Positions 17,290-26,034 of a stretch of 64,000 nucleotides of DNA are shown one piece after another. The position numbers and the translations under genes were made by a program. The notes under the pieces were generated by a model that saw only the letters and a program-made list of their open reading frames with translations, was not told the DNA's origin and did no database searches. The stretch comes from CAWGOF01 sp963824225 (GTDB taxonomy: Bacteria > Acidobacteriota > Polarisedimenticolia > Polarisedimenticolales > Polarisedimenticolaceae): the NCBI GenBank assembly GCA_963824225.1, contig CAWGOF010000003.1:1488001-1552000 (forward strand), given 5' to 3'. Every line of letters begins with the position of its first letter. Within the stretch, counting starts at the first letter, position 1.

Positions 17290-18561
17290 ATGATCAAATC
17301 GAAGATCTTCCGGACGTTCCTGGCGGTCGCCTGCACGGCGCTGCTCGTGCCGGGCGACGGCGCGCAGCAACCTTCTCCGTCGCCTGCGCCGGCGGCGTCT
17401 CCCGCGCCCGAGGCGGTGAAGGTCCCACCGGACCAGCTCGAGTCGCTCGTCGCGCCGATCGCGCTCTACCCCGACCCGCTCCTGGCGCAGACGCTCGTAG
17501 CCTCGACCTATCCGCTCGAGATCGTCCAGCTCCAGCAGTGGCTGGCCAAGAACCCGAACCTGAAAGACAAGGCGCTGGCCGACGCGGTGGCCAAGCAGCC
17601 GTGGGATCCGAGCATCCAGTCGATGGCCGCGACCCCGGAGGTCGTGAAGCGGCTCGCCGACGACATCCAGTGGACGACCGACCTCGGGAACGCGTTCCTC
17701 GCCCAGCAGGGCGACGTCATGGATGCCGTCCAGCGCATGCGCAAGAAGGCGAAGGACAAGGGCGCCCTCGAGTCCAACGAGCAGCAGAAGGTCGAGACGA
17801 AGGTCGTCGAGGGCAAGGACGTCATCATCGTCGAGTCGGCGAACCCCGAGGTCATCTACGTACCGTCCTACAGCCCGACCGTCGTGTACGGGCCTCCGGT
17901 CTATCCGTATCCGCCGATCTACTACCCGCCCTACCCGCCCGGGGCCGCGTTCGTCACGTTCAGCTTCGGCGTCATGTGGGGCGCCGCCATGTGGGGCGGC
18001 TCGTGCTGCGGCTGCGGCTGGGGCGGAAACGACATCGACATCAACGTGGACAACAACTTCAACCGGAACAACATCAACACCGGAGACATCGGCAGCGGCA
18101 ACCGCGGGCAGGGCAACCGCGGGCAGGGAGGCGGCGCCAGCAACAAGTGGCAGCACAACGCTTCGCATCGCGGGGGCGCCCCGTACGGCGACAAGGCGAC
18201 GGCGAACAAGTACGGTGGGTCGACGCGCGGACAGCCCAGCGCGTCGAACCGCGCGGCGGGTGGCGCGGGAGCGTCGAATCGCGCGGGCTCGCCGAGCGCG
18301 TCGAACCGTGCGGGCGGCGCGGGTGGAGCGAGCGCGTCGAACCGCGCGGCAGGCGGCGCGGGCGGCGACAAGGTCGGGAACCGCAGCATCCCGCAGAGCA
18401 GCTCGTCGCGGTCGCAGAGTAGCCTCAGCGGCGGCTCGCGCGGCTACAGCGGATCGAGCGCGCGGTCGAGCAGTAGCCGCGGCGCGTCGAGCATGGGGGG
18501 CCGATCGTACGGTGGCGGCGGAGGTGGCCGCGGCGGAGGCGGCGGAGGGCGAGGTCGGTGA
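17290..18561 (+). CDS. DUF3300 family protein with low-complexity Gly/Ser tail
   Basis: 423 residues with a signal peptide. The conserved DUF3300 part spans roughly residues 45-250: LVAPIALYPDPLLAQTLVASTYP, QPWDPSIQSMAATPEVVKRLADD, LGNAFLAQQGDVMDAVQRMR and VIYVPSYSPTVVYG, then a Pro/Tyr-rich patch (PYPPIYYPPYPP) and a Cys/Gly/Trp stretch. The C-terminal third is a tandem ASNRA-type repeat and a Gly/Arg/Ser tail. The family is widespread but uncharacterised and usually next to DUF2950, as here with a GTGA overlap. Probably a surface or periplasmic protein. Confidence 0.85.
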   Translation: MIKSKIFRTFLAVACTALLVPGDGAQQPSPSPAPAASPAPEAVKVPPDQLESLVAPIALYPDPLLAQTLVASTYPLEIVQLQQWLAKNPNLKDKALADAVAKQPWDPSIQSMAATPEVVKRLADDIQWTTDLGNAFLAQQGDVMDAVQRMRKKAKDKGALESNEQQKVETKVVEGKDVIIVESANPEVIYVPSYSPTVVYGPPVYPYPPIYYPPYPPGAAFVTFSFGVMWGAAMWGGSCCGCGWGGNDIDINVDNNFNRNNINTGDIGSGNRGQGNRGQGGGASNKWQHNASHRGGAPYGDKATANKYGGSTRGQPSASNRAAGGAGASNRAGSPSASNRAGGAGGASASNRAAGGAGGDKVGNRSIPQSSSSRSQSSLSGGSRGYSGSSARSSSSRGASSMGGRSYGGGGGGRGGGGGGRGR

Positions 18562-19499
18562 GCGTGAAACGCATTCGCGATGCGGCCTGGACGGGCGCGG
18601 CCGTGCTCGCCTTGACGATGGGCGTGGCGGCGACCGCGACCGAGGAAAAGCAGCAAACCTTCGCCTCGCCCGAAGACGCGGGCGTGGCGCTGATCGATGC
18701 GGCCGAGCGGTTCGACGTCGAGGCGCTGAAGGAGATCCTCGGCCCGGACGGGATCGACCTCGTGGTCACGGCCGACAAGGTTCAGGACGAGAACCAGAGC
18801 CACGCGTTCGCCGCCCAAGCCAACGTGAAGAACATGATCGTGCTCGACGCCGAGGACGACAGTATCGCGATCCTCATGGTTGGCGAGGACGACTGGCCGA
18901 CGCCGATCCCGATCGTCAAGAAGCGCGGGGTGTGGCGCTTCGACACCAAGGCCGGGCGGGCAGAGGTGCTGTACAGGCGAATCGGCCGGAACGAGCTCGA
19001 CGCGATCGCCGTGTGCCGCGGGTACGTCGAGGCGCAGCGCGAGTACGCGTCGGAGAAGCGCGACGGAGCGGCGGTTATCCAGTACGCGCAGCGCATCGTC
19101 AGCACGCCCGGCCGGAAGGACGGGCTGGCGTGGCAGCTCGAGGACGGCACGTGGGCCGGACCGGTCGGTGAGGGGATCGCGCGGGTCATCGCCGAGGGCT
19201 ACACCGACAAGATCGACCCGTATCACGGGTACTACTACAAGGTCCTGAAGGGCCAGGGGCCGCACGCGCTGCTGGGCGAGATGGACTTCCGCGTCAAGGG
19301 CGTGATGATCGGCGGCTTCGCCCTGGTCGCCGCACCGGCAGACTACAAGGTCACGGGCGTGATGACGTTCCTCGTGAGCCACGAGGGCGTCGTGTACGAG
19401 AAGGACCTGGGATCGAAGACGGCCGAGAAATTCCGCGAGATGACGCGCTACGATCCCGACAGCTCGTGGAAGCCGGTCCAGGAACCGGACGAGAACTAG
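18558..19499 (+). CDS. DUF2950 family protein
   Basis: 313 residues with a signal peptide ending near ATATA. The body matches DUF2950: FASPEDAGVALIDAAERFDVEALKEILGPDG, RFDTKAGRAEVLYRRIGRNEL, AIAVCRGYVEAQREYA, DPYHGYYYKVLKGQGPHA and GFALVAAPADYKVTGVMTFLVSHEGVVYEKDLG. Its function is unknown. The start GTG overlaps the DUF3300 stop, so the pair is made together, consistent with their conserved partnership in other bacteria. Confidence 0.88.
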   Translation: MSVKRIRDAAWTGAAVLALTMGVAATATEEKQQTFASPEDAGVALIDAAERFDVEALKEILGPDGIDLVVTADKVQDENQSHAFAAQANVKNMIVLDAEDDSIAILMVGEDDWPTPIPIVKKRGVWRFDTKAGRAEVLYRRIGRNELDAIAVCRGYVEAQREYASEKRDGAAVIQYAQRIVSTPGRKDGLAWQLEDGTWAGPVGEGIARVIAEGYTDKIDPYHGYYYKVLKGQGPHALLGEMDFRVKGVMIGGFALVAAPADYKVTGVMTFLVSHEGVVYEKDLGSKTAEKFREMTRYDPDSSWKPVQEPDEN

Positions 19500-19590
19500 C
19501 CCTCCCGAACGCGGGGCTTGCTCGCGGCGGGCGTTCCGTGGTATTCGTCCCGCATCCGTTCCGCTATCCCTCTACGGGAAGGAGGTTTCG

Positions 19591-20304
19591 ATGCGGATCC
19601 GCACGCTCGTGCTCGTCTCGCTCGCGCTCGCTGCCGCCGTCGCTTTCGTCGCGGTGTCGCGCGCGGAACCGGCCAAGGTCGAGTGGTCGATCAACGCCAC
19701 GGCGATCGAGGCCTGCAGTTGCCCGATGTTCTGCCAGTGCTACTTCAACACCAAGCCCGCCGCGCACCACGAGCACGGCGCAGCCGGCGAGAAGCACTTC
19801 TGCCGGGCCAACCTGGCGTACAAGATGAACAAGGGCCACTACGGGAAGGTGTCGCTCGACGGCGCGAAGTTCTGGGTCGTGAGTGATCTCGGCGGCGATT
19901 TCACGCAGCCGATGGAGTGGGCGGTGCTGTACTTCGACAAGTCGATGACGAAGGAGCAGCGCGACGCGATCGCGGCGATCTGGCCCTCCGTGTTTCCCGT
20001 GAAATGGAAGTCGTTCAAGACCGCCGAGGCGGTGATCGACACGTGGGAGTTCAACAAGGACGCCGCAGTGGCCAAGATGGACGGGGGCAAGACGGCGGAG
20101 GTGCGGCTGAAGCGGTACCCGGGCAACACGAACGAGCCGGTCGTGATCCACAACCTCAAGTACTGGGGCGCACCGCGGAACGACGGGTTCGTGCTGATGC
20201 CCAACGAGGTCGAGGCGTACCGCGTGAGCGACAAGGCGTTCGAGTACAAGGGCACGAACGGCTTCATGATCACGATCGACATGAACTCGAACGACGTGTC
20301 CTGA
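19591..20304 (+). CDS. DUF1326 domain secreted protein
   Basis: 237 residues with an N-terminal signal (MRIRTLVLVSLALAAAVAFVAV). The DUF1326 Cys cluster is visible early in the mature part: IEACSCPMFCQCYFNT, followed by KHFCRANLAYKMNKGHYG and FTQPMEWAVLYFDKSMT. The clustered cysteines suggest metal or redox binding, but the family has no settled function. AAGGAGG precedes the ATG at ideal spacing. Its stop overlaps the start of the zinc-finger/PP2C gene (TGATG), so the two are coupled. Confidence 0.85.
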   Translation: MRIRTLVLVSLALAAAVAFVAVSRAEPAKVEWSINATAIEACSCPMFCQCYFNTKPAAHHEHGAAGEKHFCRANLAYKMNKGHYGKVSLDGAKFWVVSDLGGDFTQPMEWAVLYFDKSMTKEQRDAIAAIWPSVFPVKWKSFKTAEAVIDTWEFNKDAAVAKMDGGKTAEVRLKRYPGNTNEPVVIHNLKYWGAPRNDGFVLMPNEVEAYRVSDKAFEYKGTNGFMITIDMNSNDVS

Positions 20305-21290
20305 TGGCCGTGGCCTTCGACGCCGCGCTGCGCGAGTCCTTGCGGGATCGGCGGCGGCGGCTCGAGGTCGCGCTCCGGGACACCGGCACCCGCCCGGAGC
20401 TGGTGCGACTGCTGCGCGAGGTCGACGGAGCGCTGGACCGGTTGGATCGTGGCGCGTTCGGCCTGTGCGACACGTGCCACGATCCGATCGAGACCGAGCG
20501 GCTGGTCGTCGACCCGTTCCTGCGCACGTGCCTCGATCACCTGTCGGCCGACGAGCAGCGGGCGCTCGAGCACGACCTGGGTCTCGCGGCGCAGGTCCAG
20601 GGAGCGCTCCTGCCGCGGGCCGACGCCCGCGTTCCGGGGTTCGACGTCGCGTTCCACTCGGACCCCGCGGGTGCGGTCTCGGGCGACTACTTCGACATGA
20701 TCCGGCCCGCCGCCGGACACGACGGAACGCTGTTCCTCCTGGGCGACGTGTCGGGCAAGGGCGTCGCGGCGGCGATGCTCGTGTCGCGGCTCCACGCGAT
20801 CTTCCGCAGCCTGGCCGGGATCGACCTGTCCGTCGGCGAGCTCGTCGGCCGGGCCAACGCGATCTTCTGCGGCAACATCCTGTCCGCGCACTACGCCACG
20901 CTCGTGTGCGTCGAGGCCGACCAGCAGGGCCACGTGAGGTGGAGCAACGCGGGACATCTGCCGGTCCTGGCCGCGGGCTCGGGCGGCGTACGCGAGCTCG
21001 GGCGCACGGGTCTGCCGCTCGGCCTGTTCTGCTCGACGGACTACACGGCGGACGGGACCCAGCTCACCCGCGGCGACACGCTCCTGTTCTACACCGACGG
21101 GTTGACCGAGGCCCGCAACCGGGGCAACGAGGAGTACGGCGTCGCCCGCGTGCGGAGTCTCCTCGAGCAGCACCGCGGGGGCGACGCGCGGGCCATCGTC
21201 GCCGCGTGCGTCGAGGACCTGCGTGGGTTCCGCGAGGCCGCGCCGCACACGGACGACGTGACGGTCCTCGCCGTGCGCTACGTCGGCTGA
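20304..21290 (+). CDS. DksA/TraR-type zinc finger fused to SpoIIE/PP2C serine phosphatase
   Basis: 328 residues. Residues 1-90 look like a DksA/TraR C-terminal half: a helical stretch, then DRLDRGAFGLCDTCHDPIETERL and PFLRTCLDHL, with CxxC and CxxxH-type ligands. Residues about 95-328 are a SpoIIE-type PP2C phosphatase: VQGALLPRADARVPGFDVAF, GAVSGDYFDMI, FLLGDVSGKGVAAAMLVSRL, LVCVEADQQGHVRWSNAGHLPVL, GDTLLFYTDGLTEARN and HTDDVTVLAVRY, carrying the metal-binding Asp residues. Likely a cytosolic Ser/Thr phosphatase in a partner-switching pathway. The zinc finger could link it to RNA polymerase or a partner protein (inference). Its 3' end overlaps the convergent transporter by 13 bases. Confidence 0.88.
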   Translation: MAVAFDAALRESLRDRRRRLEVALRDTGTRPELVRLLREVDGALDRLDRGAFGLCDTCHDPIETERLVVDPFLRTCLDHLSADEQRALEHDLGLAAQVQGALLPRADARVPGFDVAFHSDPAGAVSGDYFDMIRPAAGHDGTLFLLGDVSGKGVAAAMLVSRLHAIFRSLAGIDLSVGELVGRANAIFCGNILSAHYATLVCVEADQQGHVRWSNAGHLPVLAAGSGGVRELGRTGLPLGLFCSTDYTADGTQLTRGDTLLFYTDGLTEARNRGNEEYGVARVRSLLEQHRGGDARAIVAACVEDLRGFREAAPHTDDVTVLAVRYVG

Positions 21291-22549
21291 GTCTCGCCGC
21301 GCGACACGACGACCGCGGCCGCGAGGTCGCCGGTCACGTTCAGCGTCGTGCGGCACATGTCGAGGAACCGGTCGACGCCGAGGATCATCCCGATGCCCTC
21401 GACCGGCACGCCGACGACGCCGAGGATCATCGCCACGACCGGGATCGATCCGGCGGGAACGCCGGCCGTGCCGATCCCGCCGAGGATGCAGATCCCGACC
21501 ACCAGCGCCTGCTGCGTCAGGCTCAGGTCGACGCCGTAGAACTGCGCCAGGAACAGCACGGTCACGCCCTCGAACAGCGCGGTGCCGTTCTGGTTCGCGG
21601 TCGCCCCGACGGTCAGGACGAAGCGGCTGACGTGCGGTGGAAGGTGGAGCTCGTCCTCCGCGACGGCGAGCGCGGTCGGGAGCGTGGCGTTGCTCGACGC
21701 CGTCGAGAACGCCATGACCATCGCGTCGCGGATCCCGCGGAAGAACCGGATCGGGCTCATGCCGCCGAGCAGCCGCACGGCGAGCGAGTACACCACGAAC
21801 TGGTGCAGGGCCAGCGCCAGGACGACGACGCCGACGTACCGCGCGAGCTGGCCCAGGACCTCGTAGCCCAGCTGGGCCGTGAGCGTGAACAGCAGCGCGG
21901 CCACGCCGATCGGCGCGAGCCCGATGACCAGATGGATCAGCCGCAACGTGACGTCGTACAGGCCTTCGAGCGCGCGCGCGAAGCTACGCGCGGCGTCGGT
22001 GCGGGTCAGGATCAGCCCGACGCCGATCATGACGGCGAAGAACATCACCGCGAGCATGTCGTTGTCCGCGGCCGCGCGGATCGGGTTCGACGGGACGATC
22101 TCGACCACGAGCTCGATGGCCGTCTTGGGTTTCGCGGTTTGCGTCAGGACCGACGCACGCTCGCGCGCTCCGTCGAGCAACCGCGTGCGCAGCTCGGGAG
22201 ACAGCCCGTCGCCCGGTCGGAGCGTGTTGACCAGCGCGATCCCGAGCACGACGGCGATCGCGGACACGACGACCGTGTACACGAGCGTGCGTAGACCGAC
22301 GCGTCCGAGGGCCCGCACGTCGCCCAGCCCCGCGACACCGAGCGCGAGCGCGGAGAACACGAGCGGGACGACGAGCATGAACAGGAGACGCAGGAAGATC
22401 TGTCCCACCGGCTGGGTCACGTAGCGCAGGAACGTCGCCAGGCCGGGATCGTCGCCGAACGCCAGGCGGGCGACGATCCCTCCGAGGATCCCGGCCACGA
22501 ACCCGATCAGCATCCGCGTGTGGAGACCGATCGGCCGGCGGATCGACAT
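21278..22549 (-). CDS. dicarboxylate/amino acid:cation symporter (DAACS, GltP/DctA family)
   Basis: 423 residues with about eight membrane segments and two re-entrant hairpins. Family signatures: LLFMLVVPLVFSALALGVAGLGD, FSTASSNATLPTAL (the Ser-rich hairpin), VGATANQNGTALFEGV (NxxGT substrate/Na site) and GGIGTAGVPAGSIPVVAMIL. It imports glutamate, aspartate or C4-dicarboxylates with Na+ or H+. The central loop is longer than usual (RPGDGLSPELRTRLLDGARER). It is transcribed towards the PP2C gene and away from the DUF3311-SSS-CstA operon. Confidence 0.92.
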   Translation of the reverse strand: MSIRRPIGLHTRMLIGFVAGILGGIVARLAFGDDPGLATFLRYVTQPVGQIFLRLLFMLVVPLVFSALALGVAGLGDVRALGRVGLRTLVYTVVVSAIAVVLGIALVNTLRPGDGLSPELRTRLLDGARERASVLTQTAKPKTAIELVVEIVPSNPIRAAADNDMLAVMFFAVMIGVGLILTRTDAARSFARALEGLYDVTLRLIHLVIGLAPIGVAALLFTLTAQLGYEVLGQLARYVGVVVLALALHQFVVYSLAVRLLGGMSPIRFFRGIRDAMVMAFSTASSNATLPTALAVAEDELHLPPHVSRFVLTVGATANQNGTALFEGVTVLFLAQFYGVDLSLTQQALVVGICILGGIGTAGVPAGSIPVVAMILGVVGVPVEGIGMILGVDRFLDMCRTTLNVTGDLAAAVVVSRGETQPT

Positions 22550-22604
22550 GGCGCCACAGGGTACCAGGTCCCGAAACGCCGAGTGTCCCCTTTTTCCGCG
22601 TAGA

Positions 22605-22817
22605 ATGCGCGACGTGCGTTCCGCGTGGCGCTACCTGCTTCTGTTCGCGTTGATGGTCGTGCTGCACCAGGACGTGTGGTTCTGGAACGATAGCCGTCGC
22701 GTGCTCGGGTTCCTGCCCGTCGGCCTCGCGTACCACGTGGCGTACACCGTGCTCGCTGCGGTCGTCCTCGCGTGGCTCGTGCGCCACGACTGGCCGCGCG
22801 ATCTCGAGGACGCTTGA
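22605..22817 (+). CDS. DUF3311-like small membrane protein
   Basis: 70 residues with two predicted membrane helices (YLLLFALMVVLHQDVWF, and the segment around VGLAYHVAYTVLAAVVLAWLV) and the HQDVWFW/P-V-G-L-x-Y pattern of DUF3311, a small protein habitually encoded just before a sodium:solute symporter. Its stop overlaps the TTG start of the next gene, so it probably is an accessory subunit of that carrier. The ATG at 22605 is preferred over an upstream ATG at 22518, which would run into the promoter region. Confidence 0.75.
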   Translation: MRDVRSAWRYLLLFALMVVLHQDVWFWNDSRRVLGFLPVGLAYHVAYTVLAAVVLAWLVRHDWPRDLEDA

Positions 22818-24367
22818 TCCCCGCGCTCGTCGTGTTCGCATACCTCGCCGTCGTCCTGTACGTCGGGATCTTCGCGTTCCGTCGCGGATCGGGGTCGGGC
22901 GAAGACTACTTCCTCGCCGGGCGCTCGCTCGGACCGCTCGTGTTCCTGTTCTCGCTGTTCGGCACGAACATGACCGCGTTCGCGATCCTCGGCAGCTCGG
23001 GCCTGGCGTACCAGCGCGGGATCGGCGTGTTCGGCTTGCTCGCCTCGTCGTCCGCGTTCGTCATCCCGTTCACGCTGTTCCTGATCGGCACGCGGCTGTG
23101 GGCCCACGGCAAGCGGTTCGGGCACATGACGCAGGTCCAGTTCTTCCGCGACCGCTGGGACTGCCCGGGCGTGGGCACCGTGCTGTTCGTCCTGACCGCC
23201 GCGATGCTCGTCCCGTACATCGTGATCGGCGTGATGGGCGGGGGCGCGACGCTCGCCGCGCTGACCGGGGGCTTCGTGCCGTACGAGGTCGGCGGCGGGA
23301 TCGTCGCGCTCGTGGTCATGAGCTACGTGTTCTTCGGCGGGATGCGCGGGACGGCGTGGGTCAACACGCTGCAGACGATCCTGTTCCTGACGTTCGGCAC
23401 GACGGCGTTCGTGCTGATCGGTCGCGGGCTCGGCGGGTTCGACACGGTGCTCGAGCGGCTCGCGTCCGACCCTCGAACCGCCTCGCTGCTGACGCGCGCG
23501 CGCGTGCCGCCGCGCGAGTTCCTGAGCTACTTCCTGATCCCCCTGTCGTCGATCATGTTCCCGCACATCTCGATCTTCTGCCTGACGGCCAAGCGCGCCG
23601 CGCACTTCAAGAACACGATCGTGCTGTACCCGCTGTGCATCCTCGCGATCTGGCTGCCCGCGGTGTTCCTCGGCGTCGTCGGCGCAGCCGAGTTCCCGGG
23701 CCTGGGGCCCGGAGAGTCGGACGGCGTGCTGCTGCGCCTGCTCACCGCCCACGCGGACGTGCTCGTCGCCGGGATCCTCGGCGCCGCGATCATGGCCTGC
23801 GTGATGGCGTCGGACAGCCAGATCCTGGCGCTGAGCACGATGTTCACCGAGGACCTGTTCGCGCACTACGGCGGACGGCGGCGCTTCGGCGGAACGGTCG
23901 AGGTGTGGACCGGACGCCTGTTCGTCGTCGGCGTGACGCTCGCGGCGTGGCTCGTCGCGATCACGCTCAAGGACCGCGTGGGGATCTTCGACCTCGCCGT
24001 GCGCTTCGCATTCTCGGGGTACGCGGCGCTCGCTCCGGTGATGCTCGCCGCGCTGTTCTGGCGCCGCAGCACGAAGTGGGGCGCGCTCGCCGCGGCGCTG
24101 TGGGTCGGGGCCACGGTCCTCGGCACGTGGGTGCTCCACGCGTCGTCGGCCGCGATCGCGCCCGCGCCGGGGCAACCGGCGGTGCCGATCGTCCCGGCGC
24201 TCGGAAGCGCGCTGCTGCGCACGCCGGCCAACGTCACCGTGTTCGGGTTCCTGCCGGTCGTACCGATGGTCCTCGGCTCGGCGCTCCTCGTGTGGCTCGT
24301 GTCGCTGTTGACGCCGCCGCCGAGCGCGGCGACGATCGCGCGTTACTTCCCCGAGGCCCGTGGATGA
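22814..24367 (+). CDS. sodium:solute symporter family permease
   Basis: 517 residues from a TTG that overlaps the previous stop (TTGA). The SSS signature GEDYFLAGRSLGPLVFLFSLFGTNMTAFAILGSSG lies in the first 60 residues, followed by about 13 membrane helices. Family residues around MSYVFFGGMRGTAWVNTLQTI and IMACVMASDSQILALSTMFTEDLF are conserved. The DUF3311 gene ahead and CstA behind suggest uptake of a small carboxylate or pyruvate-like nutrient; the substrate cannot be read from sequence. Confidence 0.9.
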   Translation: MIPALVVFAYLAVVLYVGIFAFRRGSGSGEDYFLAGRSLGPLVFLFSLFGTNMTAFAILGSSGLAYQRGIGVFGLLASSSAFVIPFTLFLIGTRLWAHGKRFGHMTQVQFFRDRWDCPGVGTVLFVLTAAMLVPYIVIGVMGGGATLAALTGGFVPYEVGGGIVALVVMSYVFFGGMRGTAWVNTLQTILFLTFGTTAFVLIGRGLGGFDTVLERLASDPRTASLLTRARVPPREFLSYFLIPLSSIMFPHISIFCLTAKRAAHFKNTIVLYPLCILAIWLPAVFLGVVGAAEFPGLGPGESDGVLLRLLTAHADVLVAGILGAAIMACVMASDSQILALSTMFTEDLFAHYGGRRRFGGTVEVWTGRLFVVGVTLAAWLVAITLKDRVGIFDLAVRFAFSGYAALAPVMLAALFWRRSTKWGALAAALWVGATVLGTWVLHASSAAIAPAPGQPAVPIVPALGSALLRTPANVTVFGFLPVVPMVLGSALLVWLVSLLTPPPSAATIARYFPEARG

Positions 24368-26034
24368 CGCTCGCGCTCCTCGCGCTGGGCTTCGTGGCCC
24401 TGTTGGTCCTGGGCTACGCGACCTACGGCGCGTGGGTCGGACGAACGCTCGGGCTCGACGACGCGCGCACCACGCCGGCCCACACGCGAGCGGACGGCGT
24501 CGACTTCCTGCCCACGCGCCCGTTCTATCTGTTCGCCCAGCACTTCTCGGCGATCGCCGCGGCGGGGCCGATCGCCGGGCCGATCCTCGCGTGCCAGAGC
24601 TTCGGCTGGCTCCCGTGCCTGCTGTGGATCGGCCTGGGCGTGGTCCTGATCGGCGCGGTGCACGACCTGGCGAGCCTGTTCGCCTCGGTGCGCCACGGTG
24701 CGTGCTCGGTGGCCGAGATCGCGCGCGCGCACCTCGGCCCGCGCGCCGGACGCGCGATGGTCGCGTTCATCTGGATCGCGCTCGTGTACGTGATCGTCGC
24801 GTTCACCGACCTGACGGCGGCGAGCTTCGTCGTCGGAACGGAGGAGCTGCGCGCGGCGCACGCCACGTTCCACCCGGGCGGCGCGGTCGCTGCGGCGAGC
24901 GTCCTGTACCTCGTGCTCGCCGTCGTCCTGGGTCAGGTCCAGCGCTGGCTCGCGCCGCCGATGTGGCTCGTGACGCTCGTGTTCGTCCCCGCGACCTTCG
25001 GCGTGGCCTGGCTCGGGACGAAGGTCTCGACCGTCCTGCTCCTCGATCGCGCGACGTGGGGCCTCCTGATCCTCACGTACTGCGCGGTGGCGTCGGTCAC
25101 GCCGATGTGGGCGCTGCTCCAGCCCCGCGGGTACCTCGGCGGGTTCGTGCTGTTCTCCGCGCTCGGCCTCGGCGTCGCCGCGTTGCTCTTCGGCGGGCTC
25201 GAGATCCGCCAACCGGCGTTCACCACGTGGAACACCGGCGGCCCGACGGGCGCCCTGTTCCCGTTCCTGTTCGTGACGATCGCCTGCGGCGCGTGCTCGG
25301 GGTTCCACGGCCTCGTGTGCTCGGGCACCACGTCGAAGCAGATCGACCGCGAGCCGCACATGCGCCCGGTGGGCTACGGCGCGATGCTCGCCGAGGGGCT
25401 CGTCGCGCTGATCGCGCTCGTGACCGTGATGATCGTGGCGCGCGAGGAGATCACCGGGCTCGCGCCGGGCACGATCTACGGCAACGGTATCGGGCGATTC
25501 CTGACCCTGTGGATCGGTCAGGACAAGCTGGCGTTCGCCGTCACGTTCGGGGCGATGGCGTTCTCGACGTTCGTGTTCGACACCCTCGACGTGTCGACGC
25601 GCCTCGGGCGGTACCTGGTCCAGGAGCTGTTCGGCTGGTCCGGCGTCCCGGGAGCGATCGTGGCCACGCTGGCGACGATCGGCGTGCCGGCGTTCGTGAT
25701 CGCCACGTCCGGGACCGGAGCGTGGATCCGGTTCTGGACGCTGTTCGGCGCGTCGAACCAGCTGCTGGCCGCGCTCACGCTGCTGTCGCTGAGCGTGTGG
25801 CTGTACCGCGGCCGGCGGCGCCTGGCGTTCGTGCTGTGGCCGATGCTCGGCGTGCTGGTTACGACCCTGTGGGCCCTCGGGCGTCTCGCCTGGTCGAACG
25901 CGACGGCCGCTCGCGGACTCGACGTGGCCGCGGTCAACGCGGTCGCCGCGGGGGCACTGATCGCGCTCGCGCTATTCCTCGTCGTCACGGCGATCGGCGC
26001 CGTGCGTCGCGAGCGCCTTCGACCCGGCGTCTGA
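24364..26034 (+). CDS. cstA: carbon starvation protein CstA-like transporter
   Basis: 556 residues, polytopic (about 16 helices). CstA signatures are present: GVDFLPTRPFYLFAQHFSAIAAAGPIAGPILA, GAVHDLASLFASVRHGACSVAEIA, GFHGLVCSGTTSKQI and FSTFVFDTLDVSTRLGRYLVQELFG. CstA/YjiY proteins take up pyruvate or peptides under carbon limitation. It is somewhat shorter than the E. coli protein. The ATG overlaps the symporter stop (ATGA). The last 63 bases overlap the 3' end of the convergent ArnD-like gene. Confidence 0.93.
   Translation: MTLALLALGFVALLVLGYATYGAWVGRTLGLDDARTTPAHTRADGVDFLPTRPFYLFAQHFSAIAAAGPIAGPILACQSFGWLPCLLWIGLGVVLIGAVHDLASLFASVRHGACSVAEIARAHLGPRAGRAMVAFIWIALVYVIVAFTDLTAASFVVGTEELRAAHATFHPGGAVAAASVLYLVLAVVLGQVQRWLAPPMWLVTLVFVPATFGVAWLGTKVSTVLLLDRATWGLLILTYCAVASVTPMWALLQPRGYLGGFVLFSALGLGVAALLFGGLEIRQPAFTTWNTGGPTGALFPFLFVTIACGACSGFHGLVCSGTTSKQIDREPHMRPVGYGAMLAEGLVALIALVTVMIVAREEITGLAPGTIYGNGIGRFLTLWIGQDKLAFAVTFGAMAFSTFVFDTLDVSTRLGRYLVQELFGWSGVPGAIVATLATIGVPAFVIATSGTGAWIRFWTLFGASNQLLAALTLLSLSVWLYRGRRRLAFVLWPMLGVLVTTLWALGRLAWSNATAARGLDVAAVNAVAAGALIALALFLVVTAIGAVRRERLRPGV

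Noticed and set aside
14165..17293. A 1042-codon open frame across the second porin, glutaminase and acetate kinase
   Set aside because: Only patches of it match families; each patch belongs to a different gene and the frame over acetate kinase is wrong. It is a by-product of missing stops and the +1 shifts.
22605..22607. TAGAAT just before the DUF3311 ATG as a -10 element
   Set aside because: It overlaps the start codon, leaving no room for a ribosome site or leader, and no -35 is present at the right distance.
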